42,037 bases of DNA from Streptomyces sp. BR123 (GTDB lineage Bacteria; Actinomycetota; Actinomycetes; Streptomycetales; Streptomycetaceae): the NCBI RefSeq assembly GCF_013401435.1, contig NZ_JACBGN010000031.1:1-42037 (forward strand), in the 5' to 3' direction. Below, piece by piece: positions 9,001 to 16,439 of this stretch. Position 1 is the first letter of the stretch, and each line of letters starts with the position of its first letter. The position numbers and the translations under genes are program-made. The notes under the pieces were generated by a model that was not told where the DNA came from, searched no databases, and saw only the letters and a list, made by a program, of their open reading frames with translations.

Positions 9001-9628
9001 GGTTCTGCTCCGGTTCCTGGACCCGCGCGCGGGTTCCTACACCCTGGGCGGGACCGACGCGCGCCTGCTCGACGGCGACGAGGTCCGCCGGATCGTCGGC
9101 CTGTGCGCCCAGGACGCCCACATCTTCGACAGCTCGGTCAGGGAGAACCTGAGGCTGGCCCGTCCCGCAGCAGGCGAGGAGGAGCTGCGCGGGGCCCTGG
9201 CTGCGGCTCGGCTGCTGGAATGGGCCGACGGGCTGCCGGACGGCCTCGACACCTTGGTGGGGGAGCACGGTGAGCGGATCTCCGGCGGTCAGCGCCAGCG
9301 CCTGGCCCTGGCCCGTGCACTCCTCGCTGACTTCCCCGTCCTCGTCCTGGACGAGCCGGCCGAGCACCTGGACCTCGCGACTGCCGACGCACTGACCGCG
9401 GACCTGCTGGCCGCAACCCAAGGCCGCACCACCGTGCTGATCACGCACCGGCTGGCCGGTCTGGAAGCGGTGGACGAGGTCCTCGTCCTGGACGGCGGAG
9501 CCGTTGTCCAGCGCGGCGCCTTCGCCGAGCTCTCCGTGGTCGAGGGCCCGTTGCGCCGCATGCTGGAGCGGGAGGCGGCGGCCGACGTCGCCCTGGCTGA
9601 CTTTCCCCCGGTAAAACGGACTAACTAG
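6029..9628 (+). CDS. cydCD: Fused CydD-CydC ABC transporter, bd oxidase assembly
   Basis: A 1,199-aa protein carrying two full ABC half-transporters in one chain. Each half has six hydrophobic helices followed by an ATPase. The CydDC heterodimer exports reducing thiols (glutathione/cysteine in E. coli) and is required for maturation of cytochrome bd; fusion is usual in Streptomyces. Half one: Walker A GPSGAGKST with Lys382, signature LSAGQRQR, Walker B LLLDEPTAALD. A Pro/Ser/Arg-rich linker follows, with repeats of the type PESRxPE. Half two: GVSGAGKST with Lys986, SGGQRQR, VLDEPAEHLD. The ATG at 6029 overlaps the parS palindrome and has only a run of G directly before it. GTG at 6038, nine nt after GGGGG, is an equally good start. 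Confidence 0.95.
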   Translation: MFHVKPIDPRLLRYARSTRLFLAAVVALGCAGAGVVIGQAMLIAEIVVGAFEEGLDGGQLRTPLLLLAAVAVGRGLLAWLTELAAHRAAASVKSELRARLLERAAGLGPGWLSGQRTGSLVALATRGVDALDDYFARYLPQLGLAVAVPVAVLARIVTEDWVSAAIIVVTLPLIPLFMVLIGMATQSRMNRQWRLLSRLSGHFLDVVAGLPTLKVFGRAKAQAESIRRITEDYRRATMRTLRIAFLSSFALELLATLSVALVAVTIGMRLVHGELDLYTGLVVLILAPEAYLPLRQVGAQYHAAAEGLAAAEEVFEVLQTPAAVVSTFGVGVPGAEPSGLRIEVDRVSVRHPGRGEDSPGPVSFTVGPGECVALTGPSGAGKSTLLHVLLGFTAPTAGRVRIGDADLAGLAPGQWRERIAWVPQRPHLFAGTLAENVRLARPDASDAAVAAALDDAGAGEFVAALPRGIETVLGEGGAGLSAGQRQRIALARAFLADRPVLLLDEPTAALDGETEAAVVEAVRRLAVGRTVLLVVHRPALLALADRVVEVGSGPAGAPAASPAPESRLSEGRTLDRRVPESRVPAPRTPESADTAPRSTSAGAGWGASAGRHPLRRVRGAAKAWQGRFRLGLLLGALAVGCSVGLMAVSGWLISRASQQPPVLYLMVAVTATRTFGIGRAVFRYAERLVSHDAVLRMLSDLRVSVFRRLERIAPAGLPARRRGDLLARLVADADALQDYWLRWLLPVGTAALVGGGSVAFTAWLLPEAGAALAVGLLAAGIGVPLLSGACSRRAERRLAPARGELATRTADVLTGTAELTVAGALGRRMDAVQESDRTLTAITARGAAATGLGSGLSVLVSGLTVVAAAAFAAGAVQDGRLSGVAMAVAVLTPLAAFEAVTGLPQAVQFRQRVRRSAERVYEVVDAPAAVAEPERPEPVPASPFPLRLAGLTARHPGQEGDALHCLDLTLEEGRRTAVVGVSGAGKSTLAQVLLRFLDPRAGSYTLGGTDARLLDGDEVRRIVGLCAQDAHIFDSSVRENLRLARPAAGEEELRGALAAARLLEWADGLPDGLDTLVGEHGERISGGQRQRLALARALLADFPVLVLDEPAEHLDLATADALTADLLAATQGRTTVLITHRLAGLEAVDEVLVLDGGAVVQRGAFAELSVVEGPLRRMLEREAAADVALADFPPVKRTN
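6031..6044. promoter_or_regulatory. parS site
   Basis: GTTTCACGTGAAAC, identical to the 14-bp ParB-binding parS core used in Streptomyces chromosome segregation. It spans codons 1-6 of the annotated cydCD frame and accounts for the odd N terminus MFHVKP. Confidence 0.9.
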
Positions 9629-9638
9629 GGTCACGAGC

Positions 9639-11375
9639 ATGTCGCTGCAGGAGTCGCCGGAAGCGCCGGATCCAGCCTCCCCGGCTCCGGACCCGCTGGA
9701 GGCCGCCACCCTGGCCACCCGAAGTCTGCAGGGCCTGTCCACCGAGCTCACTGCACGGGTGCCGCAGTTGCTGGAGGCCATGCGGTCGGTCGGCACCGGC
9801 CTTGAGCTGCACTCCACGCTGGACCGGATCTGCGAGACCGCTGCCAAGCTCGCGGATGCCCGCTACGCGGCGATCGGCGTCGTCGGCACCGAGGGCCGTG
9901 GCCTGTCGGACTTCGTCACCTTCGGCATCGACGCCGAAGTGGCGGAGCGCATCGGGCACCGCCCGGACGGCAGGCGGGGCCTGCTCGGAGCGCTGATCTC
10001 GCACCCCGGCACCGTGCGGCTCGCCGATCTGACGAAGGACCCCCGCTCGGCGGGCTTTCCGCCGCATCACCCCCCGATGAAGACCTTCCTGGGTGTCCCC
10101 ATCCGCGTGCAGGGGGAGATCTTCGGCAACCTGTACCTCGCCGAGAAGAACGGCGGCGGCGACTTCAGCGACTACGACGTCCACATGGTCCGGGTGCTGG
10201 CAACCGAGGCGGGCATCGCCATCGGCAACGCCCGGCTGTACGAGGCCGCCACCCAGCGGGAGCGGTGGATCGACGGCTCGGTGGCCGTCACCACGGCCCT
10301 GCTGTCGGGCGGGGACGCGGATGACGCCCTCTCCGTGGTGGCCGAACAGGCCCGACGCCTCGCCGGCTCTTCGGCCGGGGTCGTGATGCTCCCGGCCGAA
10401 GACGGCGGGATGGAGATCGTCGCCGTCTCCGCCGACGCCCCGGCCGCCTCGCTCGGCTTGGTCATCCCTGCGGAGAGCCCGGTCGTGGCCAGGCTACTGA
10501 GGGGAGAGCCGGTTTTCGTGGACGACGCCGCGACCGACCCCCGCATGGCCGGCCCGCTGACCAGCCCGTACGGGCCCTGCATGATGCTGCCGCTGCACAG
10601 TGGCGGTCGGGTGCTGGGTGCCCTGGTCACCCCGCGGGCCCGCGACGAGCGGCCGTTCAGCGAGGCCGAGCGGACCCTGGCCACGCAGTTCGCCTCCCAG
10701 GCGGCGCTCGCACTGATGATGGCCGAGACGCAGCGCGACCGGGAGCGGCTCGCGGTGTTCGAGGACCGTGACCGGATCGCCCGGGACCTTCACGACCTGG
10801 TGATCCAGCGGCTGTTCGCCACCGGGATGATGCTGGAGAGTGCGCGGCGGCGCTCCGACGTCCCTGAGGTGCGCGACGGGGTCGGCAAGGCCGTGGACGA
10901 ACTCGACCTGACGATCCAGGAGATCCGCACCGCGATCTTCGCGCTCCAGCAGGGGCCGGCGGAGGCGCCCTCGGGCCTGCGGACCCGTGTGCTGCGGGAG
11001 ATCAATATGGCAGCCGTGCCGCTCGGCTTCAAGCCCGCCCACCGTTTCCTCGGCCCGCTCGACACGGTCGTCGGCGAGCAGGTGGGCAAGAACCTGATCG
11101 CCGCACTGCGCGAGGCCCTGTCCAATGCGTTCCGGCACGCGGCGGCGTCCCGGATCGAGGTGGTGGTGGACGCCACCGTCACGCTGCCCGACGGGCGGCC
11201 CGGGGTGCGGTTGGAGGTCGCCGATGACGGCATCGGCATCAGCGAGAACGGGCGCCGCAGCGGGCTGCGCAACCTGCGCCGACGGGCCGAGTCGCTGGGC
11301 GGGTCGAGCTCGTACGGCCCCGGGCTCGGCGAGCGCGGCGGCGGGACCACCCTCGTGTGGGAGGCCCCGTTCTGA
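9639..11375 (+). CDS. GAF-domain sensor histidine kinase, DevS/DosT-like
   Basis: A soluble 578-aa histidine kinase with two GAF domains (about residues 45-205 and 225-370), a HisKA_3 dimerisation domain with the phospho-acceptor His385 in RIARDLHDLVIQRLFATGM, and a HATPase_c domain (N box EALSNAFRHA, DDGIGI, C-terminal GGGTTLVWEAPF). The first GAF carries GFPPHHPPMKTFLGVPIRVQGEIFGNLYL. This closely resembles the haem-binding GAF of mycobacterial DevS/DosT, whose proximal haem ligand lies in the equivalent HPPM segment; here that would be His144. It begins 10 bp after cydCD, so it is probably in the cyd operon. No response regulator is adjacent. Oxygen, NO or redox sensing is inferred from family and context. 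Confidence 0.9.
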   Translation: MSLQESPEAPDPASPAPDPLEAATLATRSLQGLSTELTARVPQLLEAMRSVGTGLELHSTLDRICETAAKLADARYAAIGVVGTEGRGLSDFVTFGIDAEVAERIGHRPDGRRGLLGALISHPGTVRLADLTKDPRSAGFPPHHPPMKTFLGVPIRVQGEIFGNLYLAEKNGGGDFSDYDVHMVRVLATEAGIAIGNARLYEAATQRERWIDGSVAVTTALLSGGDADDALSVVAEQARRLAGSSAGVVMLPAEDGGMEIVAVSADAPAASLGLVIPAESPVVARLLRGEPVFVDDAATDPRMAGPLTSPYGPCMMLPLHSGGRVLGALVTPRARDERPFSEAERTLATQFASQAALALMMAETQRDRERLAVFEDRDRIARDLHDLVIQRLFATGMMLESARRRSDVPEVRDGVGKAVDELDLTIQEIRTAIFALQQGPAEAPSGLRTRVLREINMAAVPLGFKPAHRFLGPLDTVVGEQVGKNLIAALREALSNAFRHAAASRIEVVVDATVTLPDGRPGVRLEVADDGIGISENGRRSGLRNLRRRAESLGGSSSYGPGLGERGGGTTLVWEAPF

Positions 11376-11390
11376 GTCCCGCTCTGACGC

Positions 11391-12281
11391 CTAGAGCAGC
11401 TGCTGCGGCTGTCCGAGGCCGGCCAGGATCTGCTCGATGACGACGGCGACCCCGTCCTCGTTGTTGGCGACCGTGCGGCCGGAGGCAGCCGAGATCACAT
11501 CCGGATGCGCGTTGCCCATGGCGTACGAGGTACCGGCCCAGCTGAGCATTTCCACGTCGTTGGGCATGTCGCCGAAGGCGACCACCTCGGACGGGGCGAT
11601 GCCGCGCTCCTCGCAGCACAGCGCCAGGGTACTGGCCTTGGAGACGCCCAGGCCGCTGATCTCCAGCAGGGCGGTCGGGCTGGACCGGGTGATCGAGGCG
11701 TGGTCGCCCGCCACGCAGCGTGCAAGCGCCAGGAACTCGTCTGGGGCCAGCTCGGGGTGGTGCGCGAGCAGCTTCAGGACCGGGGCGGAGGCGTCGTCGG
11801 CCTCAACGCGCAGCAGTTTCTCCGCGGTGGCGACATGAGCGCCCGGGTCCTGGAAGAAGGGCGGGTACAGCGGCTCGTAGTTGATGCCCGAGGTGGTCTC
11901 CACCGCGAAGGACGTGCCGGGAGCGGCAAGGCGCAGGGTGTCCACCACCGTCAGTGCCGTCGCCCGGGGCAGCGCCCGGACCCGTACGAAGTCCCGTCCG
12001 GCGTGGAGGTCGACTACCGCCGCGCCGTTCGCGCAGATCGCCAGGCCGTGGCCGTGGACGTGATCGCTGACCACGTCCATCCAACGGGCCGGTCGGCCTG
12101 TGACGAAGAAGACCTCGATCCCGGCCGCTTCGGCGGAGGCGAGCGCGGCCACCGTACGCTGCGAGACGGATTTGTCGTCGCGCAGCAGGGTGCCGTCGAG
12201 ATCGGTGGCGATGAGCCGGGGAGTCGGGGTTGGCCCGTCCGGGCGCTGGGGAGCCGAGGTCACCGCTCCATCTTCACCCAT
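11391..12281 (-). CDS. HAD-family (Cof-type) phosphatase
   Basis: A haloacid-dehalogenase hydrolase of the Cof/class IIB type, 296 aa. Motif I is [10 protein letters not shown] (the nucleophile is the first Asp). The threonine of motif II is in VTGRPARW. Motif IV is [14 protein letters not shown]. Members dephosphorylate sugar phosphates, nucleotides or flavin precursors; the substrate here is unknown. I place the start at ATG 12281 (MGEDGAVTSAPQ); GTG at 12266 is possible. A longer reading frame upstream merely translates the two parS sites (VSRET twice) and is not credible as protein. It is convergent with the sensor kinase (15 bp gap) and divergent from the luciferase-like gene. A paralogue with the same motifs lies at 27411-28223. 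Confidence 0.85.
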   Translation of the reverse strand: MGEDGAVTSAPQRPDGPTPTPRLIATDLDGTLLRDDKSVSQRTVAALASAEAAGIEVFFVTGRPARWMDVVSDHVHGHGLAICANGAAVVDLHAGRDFVRVRALPRATALTVVDTLRLAAPGTSFAVETTSGINYEPLYPPFFQDPGAHVATAEKLLRVEADDASAPVLKLLAHHPELAPDEFLALARCVAGDHASITRSSPTALLEISGLGVSKASTLALCCEERGIAPSEVVAFGDMPNDVEMLSWAGTSYAMGNAHPDVISAASGRTVANNEDGVAVVIEQILAGLGQPQQLL

Positions 12282-12330
12282 GGTCCTGCAGTGGAGGACG
12301 CGGACCCGGTCCGCCCGGACGCCCGGTGGC

Positions 12331-12350
12331 GATGTTTCACGTGAAACATC
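12331..12350. promoter_or_regulatory. parS site (20-bp palindrome)
   Basis: The core GTTTCACGTGAAAC at 12334-12347 is extended to the perfect palindrome GATGTTTCACGTGAAACATC. It is the left member of a pair of parS sites with centres 27 bp apart. Confidence 0.92.
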
Positions 12351-12354
12351 GGCT

Positions 12355-12380
12355 TGCTGTGTTTCACGTGAAACACAGCA
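12355..12380. promoter_or_regulatory. parS site (26-bp palindrome)
   Basis: The core GTTTCACGTGAAAC at 12361-12374 is extended on both sides (TGCTGT / ACAGCA) into a 26-bp perfect palindrome. It ends 19 bp before the luciferase-like start codon, so ParB bound here would also cover the promoter of that gene. Confidence 0.92.
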
Positions 12381-12399
12381 GGGCCGTAGTCTCGAACGC

Positions 12400-13305
12400 A
12401 TGAGTTTGCGTCTGAGCACTGTGATTCTCCCGGTACGACCGTGGCGGCAGGGCGGCCGCGACCAGTGGGTACGGGCCGAGGAGCTGGGATTCCACGCCGC
12501 CTACAGCTATGACCACCTGTCTTGGCGGTCCTTCCGGGACCTCCCGTGGTTTGGCGCGATCCCGACTCTGACGGCGGCGGCTGCGGCCACCGAGCGCATG
12601 CGCCTGGGCACCCTCGTCACCTCGCCGAACTTCCGGCACCCGGTGACGCTGGCCAAGGAGCTCATGACGCTGGACGACATCTCCGGCGGGCGGATCACCC
12701 TCGGCATCGGGGCGGGGGGCAACGGATTCGATGCGACCGCCCTCGGGCAGGACCCCTGGACCCCGCGCGAGCGCGCCGACCGCTTCGCCGAGTTCGTGCC
12801 CCTGCTGGACCGGCTGCTGACGGAGCCGGCGGTGAGCCAGCGCGGCACCTTCTACGCCGCGGACGAGGTCCGCAACATCCCCGGCTGTGTGCAGCGGCCC
12901 CGCCTGCCGTTCGCGGTCGCGGCGACCGGACCGCGCGGGCTGAAGCTCGCGGCGGCCCACGGCCAGGCCTGGGTGACCACCGGCGACCCGAAGCTCTACG
13001 AGGACGGCACCCCCGAGCAGTCGCTGGAGGCACTGCGCGGACAGCTGACCCGGCTGGAGAAGGCCTTCGCGGAGATCGGCCGCGACGTCGAACCGATGGA
13101 GAAGATCCTGCTGACCGGATTCACCCCGGAGCGCAACACCCTGATGGCGTCCGTGGACGCCTTCGTCGACTTCGCGGGGCGCCACCAGGAACTCGGCTTC
13201 ACCGAACTCGTGATCCACGCGCCGATCCCGGACTCCGACTTCGCTGCCGACCAGGGTGTCTTCGAGAAGATCGCCACCGAGGGGCCGGCTCAGCTGGGCG
13301 TCTGA
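12400..13305 (+). CDS. LLM-class flavin/F420-dependent oxidoreductase
   Basis: A luciferase-like monooxygenase-fold (TIM barrel) oxidoreductase of 301 aa. Typical family segments are AEELGFHAAYSYDHL, TERMRLGTLVTSPNFRHPVTLAKELMTLDDISGGRITLGIGAGG and GTFYAADEV. In actinobacteria many such proteins use coenzyme F420, others FMN; the sequence does not settle which, and the substrate is unknown. ATG 12400 is chosen because the family alignment starts at once (MSLRLSTVILPV). There is no clear ribosome site, and TAGTCT just upstream could be a -10 box giving a very short leader. The parS pair directly precedes it, and a strong terminator follows its stop. Confidence 0.85.
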   Translation: MSLRLSTVILPVRPWRQGGRDQWVRAEELGFHAAYSYDHLSWRSFRDLPWFGAIPTLTAAAAATERMRLGTLVTSPNFRHPVTLAKELMTLDDISGGRITLGIGAGGNGFDATALGQDPWTPRERADRFAEFVPLLDRLLTEPAVSQRGTFYAADEVRNIPGCVQRPRLPFAVAATGPRGLKLAAAHGQAWVTTGDPKLYEDGTPEQSLEALRGQLTRLEKAFAEIGRDVEPMEKILLTGFTPERNTLMASVDAFVDFAGRHQELGFTELVIHAPIPDSDFAADQGVFEKIATEGPAQLGV

Positions 13306-13342
13306 CCGGCCGACTGCCTGACCGGATTCCGGCACTGCGGAT

Positions 13343-13383
13343 GCCCGGCTGGTGACCCCGCCATGAGGGGACACCAGCCGGGC
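13343..13383. terminator. Strong bidirectional terminator
   Basis: GCCCGGCTGGTG (13343-13354) pairs perfectly with CACCAGCCGGGC (13372-13383). Four more C-G pairs follow after one A-A mismatch, closing a 7-nt loop. It sits between the convergent luciferase-like gene and the TPR gene and can end transcripts from both sides. Confidence 0.85.
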
Positions 13384-13391
13384 GTTTCGAC

Positions 13392-16300
13392 TCAGGAGGC
13401 CGACAGCCGTTCGAGCGTGTACTCGGCACGCTCCAGCAGGCCGTCCGCCGTGCCTTCGGGCAGCTCGCGCAGCTCGTCCACCAAGGCCGACACCCGGGCG
13501 GCCCCTTCCTCGTCGCGCCCCAGCTCCTGTTCGGTCCAGGCGGCGTACTGCACGCACTGCAGCCGGTCTTCCAGATGGTCCGGGCCCAGCTCCGCGTAGA
13601 CGTCGGCGGCCCGCTCGCACAGGGCGATCTCCTCCAGCCGCAGATCCCAGGTCTCCGCCGCGGCCAGCCTCTCGGCTCGCCGTGCGTCCTCGTCCCCCTC
13701 CCCGTACTCGTCGTCGACGTGCTCGGCGGCGGTCACCTGCCGGTCGAGTACCTGCGCCAGCTGGTGCCAGGTCCGGGCGAGTTCGGCCCGCAGCCCGAGG
13801 TCTTCCGGGTCGGAGGACAACGCGGCTTCCAGCACCCCGGCTGCCTCGTCCATGAGGAAACGGGCCCGCGCCACGCTCGCACCGAAGGCCCCCTCGCGCA
13901 GGGCAAGCCAGGCCAGGGAGCGCAGGATCCGCACCTCCGCGACCGGCGCGCCACCGTTCATCCGATGCAGCTCCAAGGCCCGTTCGTACGCGGCGACCGC
14001 CTCCTCGGGCAACTGCGCCGAGGCGAGCTGGTCCGCGGCCGAGTGCGCCAGGTCCGCCTCCGGCCGGCGGCCGTCCCAGCCTTTGGCCACCTCCGCCGCC
14101 AGCAGGAACTGCTCCGCCGCGGCGCGCGGCTCGTTCAGCTGCCGCAGCAGATCGCCGAGGAACTCCCGGGCGGAAACGGCCTGGAGATCGCCGTGGTCCA
14201 GCAGGTCGGGCAGTGCAGACTGGAGCACCTCCGCGGCATCGGAGACGCGCCCCTCCCGTGCATACGCCGTGGCCAGCGCGAACCGTGCCTGCGCCCCGCC
14301 GAGGGCCGCCAGTCCGGCGTGGTCGAACCAGTGCGCCGCCGTCAGCGCGTGTTCGGCCGCCTCGGCCGCGGTGTCGGCCCTCCGCAGCAGGATGTCCGCC
14401 AGGGTGAGCCGTGCGGCCGCCTGCGTCTCGGCATCGGTGATCTCCACGGTGAACTCCACCGCGGATCGGGCAGCTTCCTCGGCCTCCTCGGCCCGCCCGA
14501 GCGACATCAGCAGCCCCGCCCGCAGCACCAGCGGGTCCACGGCCAGCCACGGCCGGCCCGCCTCGGCCACGCGTCGCGCGGCGGAGCCCAGCAGGACCAC
14601 GGCCCGCTCGGGGTCGCCCTGGGAGAGGGCGACCCGGCCCAGCAGCTCCTCGGCGTCGGCGGCGAGATCGGGCAGCGTCTGTGCGTGGGCCTCGGCGAAG
14701 GCGGCCAGCTCCCGCTGCCCGTGGTCGTGCTCCGGGTCGTGGTGCGCATGATCGTGCCCATTGCCGTGCGCGTGTCGGTGGCCGGTCTCGCGCGAGCGCA
14801 GGTACGGCTCGATCCGAAGCGAGGCCAGTTCTGCCGAGGCGATCCTGCGTGCGCGCAGCGGCTCGCCCGGGTCCAGCGCCGCAGCAGCCCGCGCCGCCGC
14901 AGCCAGCAGCTCGCGGACCCGGTCGGGCTCCGCTCCGCACTGGCCTGCCACGCTGGCCAGCCGCAACTCCGCCAGCGCAGCCCGCTGGTCCTGGCCGAGG
15001 GCCCGGTAGCGGTCGCGGACCGCCTCCAGCAGCTCGGCCGCCTCCGGAGCCCCAGCGCGTGCGGCTGCCAGCGCCCGGCTGTCCGCCACGTCGGCTGCGA
15101 CCAGCGCATCCACGCCCTCCGCCGGGCGGGCGTCCATCCGTACGGCCACCTCCGCCCAGAGCCCGTCGGCGGCCGGACGCCCCTGGTCACGTGCCTGCCG
15201 GGCCTGTTCCACCAGATCGGCGAAGGCGGCCTCCGGGGTGATCGCGGCCGTCGGGCCGCCTGCCGCCGTCGGCACCGCGGCCCCGGGCACCACTGCGGCC
15301 GCCGCAGTGCTCTGGGTCTGCGGCAGCGGCGCGCTGCGGACGCCGAGCGGCAGCACGCCGACCAACGGCTGCGCCCCGATCCGGGCGAGGAAGCGGTCCG
15401 AGGTCCGGGTCGTGCCGTTGCGGGCGTCGAAGCGGCGGGCAATGGCCAGCGAACCCGCGTACATCTGCTCGTACAGCTCGGAGACCGTGCGCGGGACGCC
15501 CTCGTAGGAGGCTGCCGGGCTGTCGCCGTGTCCGAGCTCCTTCAGTCGGCGCAGCAGGACGAGGATGCCGCCGTGGAACGCCAGCTGGTCGTCGACGTTG
15601 GCCAGCGGGCCCAGGTGGGCGGCGTGCTCGGCGAGGATCTCCAAACCGCGCGACTCGTTGCCGCTCAGCGCGCAGAACTCGATGTGCCTGGCGATCGTCG
15701 GCAGCAGGCTCTCGATACCGCGGGCCATGCGGTAGCCGCGCAGGTGGTGGGCGCGGGCCTCGTCGAGGCGGCCGAGGCGTAGCAGCGGCAGCAGCGAGGC
15801 GGACAGCACCCGGTGCGGCTCCTCGGCGCAGGTCCGGTCGCCCGCCAGCACCGGCTTCCAGTGCTCCAGGGCTTGTGCGTCGTCGCCCCGCAGGGCGGTG
15901 TAGTTGCCCTGGCTGTTGAGTTCGCAGGCGCGGCAGTCGCTCATGCTGTCGCGGTCCGCCGCCAGCCAGTCCCGGTGCGCCCGGTCGGCCCGCTCATCGT
16001 CCCCGGTGCTGTGGGCGAGCCACATCTCGGCCTTGCGCACCGGCCGCTCGCCGTAGCCGGCGATCCGGTAGCGGCGCTCCATCTCCGCAATCCAGCCCCA
16101 GGCCGACTCCAGCGGGATCTCCGGCGAGTCGGAGATGGCCGACGCCGCCCACTTGAACTTCCAGAACAGGGAATGGGCATCCGGCTTGGTGAAGGAGCCG
16201 GGGTCCTTGTCGTACTCCTGAAGCAGCCGGGCGAAGGGCACCAGCATCTTGGAGGACTCGGAGCTCCAGAGGTAGGCGCGGACCAGGTTGTCCAGTGTGT

Positions 16301-16439
16301 CGCGGAACAGGGCCGTGTCGCCGAGAGCCTCCGCCGCGGCGACCAGCGCCTCGGCATGGGTGTTGCGGGCAGTCCCGTTCGGGGCCTTGTGGTTCTCCGC
16401 CAGCCCCCGCCGGATCTCCTCGTGCGTCGTCATCGTCAC
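13392..16439 (-). CDS. Large tetratricopeptide-repeat protein, partner of Hsp90 gene
   Basis: A 1,015-aa, Ala/Leu/Glu-rich, almost wholly helical protein with repeated TPR-like patterns (for example ALEHWKPVLAGDRTC, AYERALELHRMNGG, WLALREGAFGASVARARF). There is no signal peptide or membrane segment. A striking insert at residues 554-573 has 9 His and 4 Asp/Glu in 20 positions, which resembles a metal-binding linker. GTG at 16439 overlaps the TGA of the Hsp90 gene by 4 bp (GTGA) with GGAGG 7 nt upstream, so the two are translationally coupled. TPR proteins are classical Hsp90 co-chaperones in eukaryotes; a functional pair is inferred here from coupling only. The longer open frame upstream of 16439 is a shadow of the Hsp90 gene. 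Confidence 0.85.
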   Translation of the reverse strand: MTMTTHEEIRRGLAENHKAPNGTARNTHAEALVAAAEALGDTALFRDTLDNLVRAYLWSSESSKMLVPFARLLQEYDKDPGSFTKPDAHSLFWKFKWAASAISDSPEIPLESAWGWIAEMERRYRIAGYGERPVRKAEMWLAHSTGDDERADRAHRDWLAADRDSMSDCRACELNSQGNYTALRGDDAQALEHWKPVLAGDRTCAEEPHRVLSASLLPLLRLGRLDEARAHHLRGYRMARGIESLLPTIARHIEFCALSGNESRGLEILAEHAAHLGPLANVDDQLAFHGGILVLLRRLKELGHGDSPAASYEGVPRTVSELYEQMYAGSLAIARRFDARNGTTRTSDRFLARIGAQPLVGVLPLGVRSAPLPQTQSTAAAAVVPGAAVPTAAGGPTAAITPEAAFADLVEQARQARDQGRPAADGLWAEVAVRMDARPAEGVDALVAADVADSRALAAARAGAPEAAELLEAVRDRYRALGQDQRAALAELRLASVAGQCGAEPDRVRELLAAAARAAAALDPGEPLRARRIASAELASLRIEPYLRSRETGHRHAHGNGHDHAHHDPEHDHGQRELAAFAEAHAQTLPDLAADAEELLGRVALSQGDPERAVVLLGSAARRVAEAGRPWLAVDPLVLRAGLLMSLGRAEEAEEAARSAVEFTVEITDAETQAAARLTLADILLRRADTAAEAAEHALTAAHWFDHAGLAALGGAQARFALATAYAREGRVSDAAEVLQSALPDLLDHGDLQAVSAREFLGDLLRQLNEPRAAAEQFLLAAEVAKGWDGRRPEADLAHSAADQLASAQLPEEAVAAYERALELHRMNGGAPVAEVRILRSLAWLALREGAFGASVARARFLMDEAAGVLEAALSSDPEDLGLRAELARTWHQLAQVLDRQVTAAEHVDDEYGEGDEDARRAERLAAAETWDLRLEEIALCERAADVYAELGPDHLEDRLQCVQYAAWTEQELGRDEEGAARVSALVDELRELPEGTADGLLERAEYTLERLSAS

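Noticed and set aside
12282..12419. N-terminal extension of the HAD protein containing VSRET twice
   Set aside because: This is the translation of two parS sites and lacks family similarity; a start at 12281 is adequate.
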